Assembly (NCBI GenBank): GCA_007050895.1
Contig: SMYP01000006.1
Coordinates: forward strand, 1-8,324
Direction: 5' to 3'
Length of the DNA stretch: 8,324 nucleotides
DNA from: Candidatus Bathyarchaeota archaeon
GTDB lineage: Archaea; Thermoproteota; Bathyarchaeia; Bathyarchaeales; UBA233
Below the pieces are notes generated by a model, which was not told the DNA's origin, did not search any database, and worked only from the letters and a program-made list of their open reading frames with translations. The translations under genes were made by a program, and so were the position numbers. Positions 4,847 through 8,324 of the stretch are shown in pieces. How positions within the stretch are numbered: the stretch's first letter is position 1; each line of letters opens with the position of its first letter.

Positions 4847-6727
4847 ATGAATGGCTATTTAGAAGCTATACGACCAAAGATGAGCGAAGAGGACTATACA
4901 GAATTATGCGCAATAACTAATCCAAAAGTTTACGAGTTCATCGCAAAATCAAGTGATCTATGCAACTGCGAAAAGATTTTCGTCTGCAGTGACTCTTCCG
5001 AAGATATCGCTCATGTTAGGCAGCAAGCAATTGACTCTGGCGAGGAGACCACTTTAAAACTCCAAGGACATACCGTTCACTTCGACGGCATGTACGATCA
5101 GGGACGAGACCGAAAAGCCACTAAATATCTTGTTCCTCGCGGCATTTCATTTAGCAAAGCCCTAAACCAGATTGACCGTCAAGAGGGCCTCTTAGAAGCA
5201 AAAGGATTACTTCGCGATTCAATGAAAGGTCGTACCATGATTGTACGTTTCATTTCCCTAGGTCCTCCTAACTCAATATTTACAATTCTAGGATTACAAT
5301 GCACGGACTCTTGGTATGTCGCTCACTCAGAAGACCTGCTCTACAGACCTGGATATGAGGTTTTCCGCCAATCAGAGCCGAATAGGGAATTTTTGCGTGT
5401 TCTTCACTCGGCAGGTAGATTAGCCGCTGACATGACTAGCGCCGAGCATGACAAGAAATGCATCTACATTGATCATATGGATAGCACGATTTACAGTGTT
5501 AACACTCAATATGCAGGCAACTCAGTAGGTTTTAAGAAGCTTGCTTTTCGTCTTGCCATCCGCAAAGCCAACTATGAGGGTTGGCTAGCTGAGCACATGA
5601 TGATTATGGGCGTGCACGGTCCAGGTGGTCGCAAAACTTATTTTTCAGGTGCTTTTCCCAGCGCATGTGGCAAGACTTCCACTGCTATGCTTCCAGGGGA
5701 GACAATACTGGGAGACGATATCGCCTACATCCGCGATATTGGTTCAGTTGCCCGAGCCGTAAACGTTGAATCTGGTATCTTCGGCATAATTCAGGATGTT
5801 AATCCGCAAGACGACGCACTAATTTACAGAGTACTTGAAAAGCCAGGAGAAATAATCTTCTCCAATGTTCTGGTTAATGATGGGAAACCTTACTGGCTAG
5901 GAATGGGCAGTGAAATTCCGAAAGAGGGTATTAACTTTTCCGGAGAATGGCAAGAAGGGAAGGTAGATTCGGATGGCAACCAGATTCCGGCTGCTCATAA
6001 GAACGCACGTTACGCAGTTGCACTCAAGGCACTAGAAAATTGTGACCCTGAATTGGATAATCCAATGGGTGTGGAATTGAGCGGTGTAATTTATGGTGGG
6101 CGAGATGCTAAGGCATACGTGCCTGTACAGCAGAGTTATGGATGGGAGCACGGAATCATAGCTTATGGTGCGTCTCTGGAAACTGAAACAACATTCGCCA
6201 CAATTGGTAAGGAAGGAGTTCCAGAGATAAATATGATGAGCACTCAAGATTTCATTTCTATCCCTTTGGGTCAGAACGTAAGCAACAACTTGGAATTCGG
6301 AAAGAAGCTCAAAAAAGCACCGCTTGTATTTGGAGTAAACTACTTTCTGACGGATAAGGGTAACGGCAAATTCCTGAATGCTCCTCAAGACAAGCACGTG
6401 TGGATAAAATGGATGGAACTGCGTGTTCATGGCGAAACAGGGGCAATAAGATCACCAACAGGCTTTCTACCTAAATATCAAGATTTGCGTAAACTTTTCA
6501 ATAGAATTTTAAACAAAGAGTATTCAAAGGAAAACTACGCCAAGCAGTTTACTATTCGTGTCCCTGAGAATTTGGCTAAAATTCAACGTGTTCAAAGGTT
6601 TTATCAAGAAAACGTTACCGACACACCCTTGGAGCTCTTTGAGATACTGGATCTTCAGCGCAAGCGCTTGGTTGAAGCCAGAGAAAGCTTCGGCGACTAC
6701 ATCCCACCCGAAAACTTTGAATGGTGA
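4847..6727 (+). CDS. pckG: Phosphoenolpyruvate carboxykinase (GTP)
   Basis: Interconverts oxaloacetate plus GTP with PEP, CO2 and GDP at the gluconeogenic/anaplerotic node in the cytoplasm. 626 residues, the usual size for GTP-type PEPCK. Visible signatures: DQGRDRK at 84-90 (substrate-binding arginine, equivalent to Arg87 of the animal enzyme), YAGNSVGFKK at 222-231, EHMMIMG with the metal-ligand histidine at 250, P-loop GAFPSACGKTST at 268-279 with the hyper-reactive Cys274 that marks GTP-type enzymes, GDDIAYIR at 289-296 (kinase-2 metal site), AHKNARY at 383-389, YGGRDA at 416-421, the mobile lid around 441-460 (GASLETETTFATIGKEG), and the nucleotide-pocket stretch VFGVNYFLTDKGNGKFL at 494-510. 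All catalytic residues seem intact. ATG 4847 is chosen because GAAGGT lies directly before it, though that spacing is too tight for a good ribosome site; ATG 4877 (M11) is the next option. It follows the asparagine synthetase gene closely, linking oxaloacetate supply with asparagine formation. Confidence 0.96.
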   Translation: MNGYLEAIRPKMSEEDYTELCAITNPKVYEFIAKSSDLCNCEKIFVCSDSSEDIAHVRQQAIDSGEETTLKLQGHTVHFDGMYDQGRDRKATKYLVPRGISFSKALNQIDRQEGLLEAKGLLRDSMKGRTMIVRFISLGPPNSIFTILGLQCTDSWYVAHSEDLLYRPGYEVFRQSEPNREFLRVLHSAGRLAADMTSAEHDKKCIYIDHMDSTIYSVNTQYAGNSVGFKKLAFRLAIRKANYEGWLAEHMMIMGVHGPGGRKTYFSGAFPSACGKTSTAMLPGETILGDDIAYIRDIGSVARAVNVESGIFGIIQDVNPQDDALIYRVLEKPGEIIFSNVLVNDGKPYWLGMGSEIPKEGINFSGEWQEGKVDSDGNQIPAAHKNARYAVALKALENCDPELDNPMGVELSGVIYGGRDAKAYVPVQQSYGWEHGIIAYGASLETETTFATIGKEGVPEINMMSTQDFISIPLGQNVSNNLEFGKKLKKAPLVFGVNYFLTDKGNGKFLNAPQDKHVWIKWMELRVHGETGAIRSPTGFLPKYQDLRKLFNRILNKEYSKENYAKQFTIRVPENLAKIQRVQRFYQENVTDTPLELFEILDLQRKRLVEARESFGDYIPPENFEW

Positions 6728-6828
6728 GAATAATGCACATAATCTTAAATTTATGCAGTTTATTGATTGGTGATTCATAATTGTTAATTACTAACTGGTA
6801 TCCATCACAGTTCAAGACGTGAAGAAAT
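6728..6828 (+). promoter_or_regulatory. Intergenic region with weak promoter for the zinc-ribbon gene
   Basis: A TATA-like TTAAATTTAT at 6745-6754 would start transcription near 6775, giving a leader of about 50 bases. The region is AT-rich. No convincing T tract ends the PEPCK transcript, so read-through from the upstream operon into the zinc-ribbon gene is possible. I saw no tRNA or stable hairpin. Confidence 0.3.
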
Positions 6829-7071
6829 ATGATGAAAAAAACCATGTCAAAGAAAGGCTTGATTTACACTGTGGATCTTACAGAGATTGAAGGAGATGGC
6901 GCGTTTCCTTGCCCTAAATGCGCGTCTGTAATCTCTCCTGAAGATGAAACTGAAGAAGTCTACAAGATCGTGGACACTAAAATTGTCAATGATGAACTAG
7001 TGGAACTCGTTATTATATGCGGCAACTGCGGAAGCAATATTAAGCTAACTGGTTTTCAGGCAACCATATAA
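6829..7071 (+). CDS. Small zinc-ribbon protein of unknown function
   Basis: 80 residues from ATG 6829; ATG 6832 and ATG 6844 are alternative starts, and GTGAAG upstream is only a weak ribosome-site match. The protein has one CPKC pair (Cys28, Cys31) and one CGNC pair (Cys64, Cys67), spaced 32 residues apart, which is a standard zinc ribbon. Between them lies an acidic stretch (ISPEDETEEVYKIVDTKI) and a hydrophobic strand (ELVELVIIC). It ends in a short strand (IKLTGFQATI). No helix-turn-helix, membrane segment or catalytic motif is visible. Proteins of this layout in archaea are often called zinc-ribbon domain proteins and may bind nucleic acid or another protein; which one applies here cannot be told. 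The regular codon use and matching cysteine pairs argue that the gene is real and expressed. It is convergent with the remnant at 7102-7323. Confidence 0.8.
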   Translation: MMKKTMSKKGLIYTVDLTEIEGDGAFPCPKCASVISPEDETEEVYKIVDTKIVNDELVELVIICGNCGSNIKLTGFQATI

Positions 7072-7101
7072 TAATTTCCGAAGTAATAGCAACCAAACTT
7101 T

Positions 7102-7323
7102 TCATTCTGCCATTTTCCTGCTTATGCTGCTGAAAATTAGCAACAAGATAAATCCGTAAAATATACCGTTGATGATTGTGATTAAAACGCTAATGTATTC
7201 TTGGATTCATAACCCAATTACCTCGTAGAACTAGCTGCTTGGGTAAAAACGATTTGGAATCAAGAGCGATGCTATCGTGAAGATTGAAAAGAAAACTAAT
7301 CTCTTTAACCCTTTCAAGGTCAT
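7102..7323 (-). pseudogene. Small two-helix membrane protein, interrupted by two in-frame stop codons
   Basis: Reading the - strand from ATG 7323 gives one frame of 73 positions ending at TGA 7104-7102 and broken by TAG at 7233-7231 and TGA at 7209-7207. The pieces look like protein: a basic N-terminus and first hydrophobic helix (MTLKGLKRLVFFSIFTIASL), a short loop (IPNRFYPSS), FYEVIGL between the stops, then a second hydrophobic helix (ISVLITIINGIFYGFILLLI) and a basic tail (SSISRKMAE). Positively charged ends with two helices suggest a small membrane hairpin protein. Both stops are one base from TGG, so two nonsense mutations would explain them. A TATA-like TAAATATTTT lies about 25 bases before the ATG. 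A different frame (ATG 7336 to TAG 7190, 48 codons) is open but reads less like a protein. Readthrough is possible but unsupported. I do not recognise a family. Confidence 0.4.
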
Positions 7324-7410
7324 TTCGACTCATCATTCAAAATATTTAGCGGTAATCAATCGATAATAGGCATTATTGTTTTTCTGTTCAACACGAATAC
7401 AAAACGACAA
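7324..7410. other. Intergenic stretch between the membrane-protein remnant and the protease gene
   Basis: This is the rest of the 7072-7410 gap that is not covered by the remnant. It is AT-rich and holds the possible TATA-like element of the remnant (about 7340-7350). I saw no tRNA, hairpin or further coding potential. Both flanking genes point left, so the remnant could also have been the last gene of the protease transcript. Confidence 0.4.
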
Positions 7411-8324
7411 TCAAGGTCTAATTGGAAATGTTAGTACCAAAACCGCAATCAAAGCCACAGTCAACAATTTTCTGCTTTTTGATAAATCTGAAACATCATC
7501 TAATGGCCCAGGATGTTTAACCATGGACATGAAGACTATCAGAAACGCCATAAGCATGAATTCGGTGCCCACAAATAGCAAAAGTGCTACTGAAGCAAAC
7601 ATTAAAATCGCGCGTAATTTATCGCTGGAAATAATGGACCTTGCCACGTGACCTCCATCCAGCATGGCTGCAGGCAGCAAATTAAGCATCGTGACAATCA
7701 TCCCTGCCCATCCCGCCCAAGCTATAGGATGCATAAGAAGAACGCCGTCAGCTGGAGCCTGAGGGAATATACTTAAGCTTGAAAAAAACCGCATCAGCAA
7801 GACCCAGCTCGCTGGCATTAACTGTAAAGCTCCAGCATCTGATGGCGTGGGTGACGGAATTAAGAGCACTAAGCCAACTGCGCTGAAAACCAATGCAACA
7901 ATAAATCCTGCCAAGGGACCATTGGCTCCAACATCAAAAAGGGCGTCTCTATTTCGCGGCAGAGACTTCTGCATTATTACTGCTCCTAGAGTTCCTAGCG
8001 GTGGGGGTCCTGGAATGAAGTATGGTAATGTAGCATCAATGTTCTTTTTGTTGGCTGTTAGTTTGTGCCCCATCTCGTGAATTCCAAGTATTAACAGGAT
8101 TGCGGCGGAAAACATCACTCCACTTATAATGGGCTCAATTCCTGTGTTTGGAAAACCGAAATATCCTGTGACGAATGTTGTGGCAATTGTAGCTAAAAGC
8201 AAAATTACGTTTGTTCTTGGGTTACTGGGTTTTTTTTGTGGTTTTGGAACCGCTCTCAAGACTACTCTATTTTCTACTTTTCGAAGGAAAGCTATGAAAT
8301 TGATTTTTTCTAATTGCTTCAATA
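7411..8324 (-). CDS. Site-2 protease family (M50) membrane metalloprotease, N-terminus outside window
   Basis: 303 residues are visible. The first codon in the window that could start translation is a TTG at 8322, but the fold suggests the gene begins further right. Residues 1-36 are the end of a soluble N-terminal domain (VVLRAVPKPQKKPSNPRTN), as in archaeal site-2-protease relatives. Hydrophobic segments lie near 37-56, 64-82, 131-155, 198-220, 238-267 and 284-299. The zinc site is GIHEMGHKL (His82, Glu83, His86) at the end of the second helix, and the third ligand is Asp222 in NLLPAAMLDGGH (214-225). YFIPGPPPLGTLGAVI at 101-116 is the conserved re-entrant segment of the family. All catalytic residues are present, so it should be active. 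Such enzymes cut transmembrane substrates, often anti-sigma factors or membrane-bound regulators in bacteria; archaeal targets are mostly unknown. No PDZ domain is visible in this part. Confidence 0.9.
   Translation of the reverse strand, partial: LKQLEKINFIAFLRKVENRVVLRAVPKPQKKPSNPRTNVILLLATIATTFVTGYFGFPNTGIEPIISGVMFSAAILLILGIHEMGHKLTANKKNIDATLPYFIPGPPPLGTLGAVIMQKSLPRNRDALFDVGANGPLAGFIVALVFSAVGLVLLIPSPTPSDAGALQLMPASWVLLMRFFSSLSIFPQAPADGVLLMHPIAWAGWAGMIVTMLNLLPAAMLDGGHVARSIISSDKLRAILMFASVALLLFVGTEFMLMAFLIVFMSMVKHPGPLDDVSDLSKSRKLLTVALIAVLVLTFPIRP

Noticed and set aside
6032..6430. Minus-strand frame of 132 codons.
   Set aside because: It lies fully inside the PEPCK gene, whose motifs run without break through this stretch.
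7190..7336. Alternative minus-strand frame of 48 codons overlapping the membrane-protein remnant.
   Set aside because: It is uninterrupted but has no recognisable domain or membrane pattern, while the other frame has two hydrophobic helices with basic ends.
1..8324. tRNA or rRNA genes, CRISPR repeats, transposase genes, toxin-antitoxin or phage-defence genes.
   Set aside because: I looked for T-loop-like GTTCGA motifs, regularly spaced repeats and typical protein motifs in genes and gaps and found none.

Overview
The window reads as a piece of an anaerobic archaeal chromosome. The supporting genes are a digeranylgeranylglycerophospholipid (ether-lipid) reductase, an archaeal-type asparagine synthetase derived from the AspRS/AsnRS catalytic core, a GTP-dependent PEP carboxykinase and several ferredoxin-type proteins. 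Promoters look like archaeal TATA elements, and initiation appears to use short or no leaders. Gene style and the AT-leaning composition would fit a Bathyarchaeia-like lineage, but that placement is inference from general resemblance, not from a marker gene.

Left part (1-1140, + strand): the 3' end of an ArsR-like regulator ending in a CX5C tail, a tightly packed ferredoxin-like protein with a cysteine-bearing C-terminal domain, and then a short cysteine-rich reading frame that seems frameshifted, translationally coupled or decaying. Next (1140-2500, - strand) is a two-gene operon: a small 2[4Fe-4S] ferredoxin and a geranylgeranyl reductase, joined by a one-base stop/start overlap. This is an electron donor with the enzyme that saturates isoprenoid lipid chains. 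A HxlR-like regulator (2581-3009, +) is divergent from this operon across an 80-base promoter region.

Centre (3161-6727): an Lrp/AsnC regulator (-) is divergent from an asparagine synthetase gene (+), which is followed 18 bases later by GTP-PEP carboxykinase. A perfect 19-base palindrome abuts the Lrp start codon and covers its predicted transcription start, which suggests autoregulation. The AsnC-type regulator opposite an asparagine synthetase resembles the E. coli asnC/asnA arrangement. PEPCK (PEP/oxaloacetate) and asparagine synthetase (aspartate to asparagine) sit on one route linking central carbon to nitrogen storage.

Right part (6829-8324): a conserved-looking 80-residue zinc-ribbon protein (+), a small two-helix membrane protein remnant with two in-frame stops (7102-7323, -), and the C-terminal 303 residues of a site-2-protease-like M50 metalloprotease (-) that runs off the right edge.

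No tRNA, rRNA, CRISPR array, insertion sequence or defence system was seen. The most interesting signals are regulatory architecture and small or broken genes rather than a new multi-gene system.
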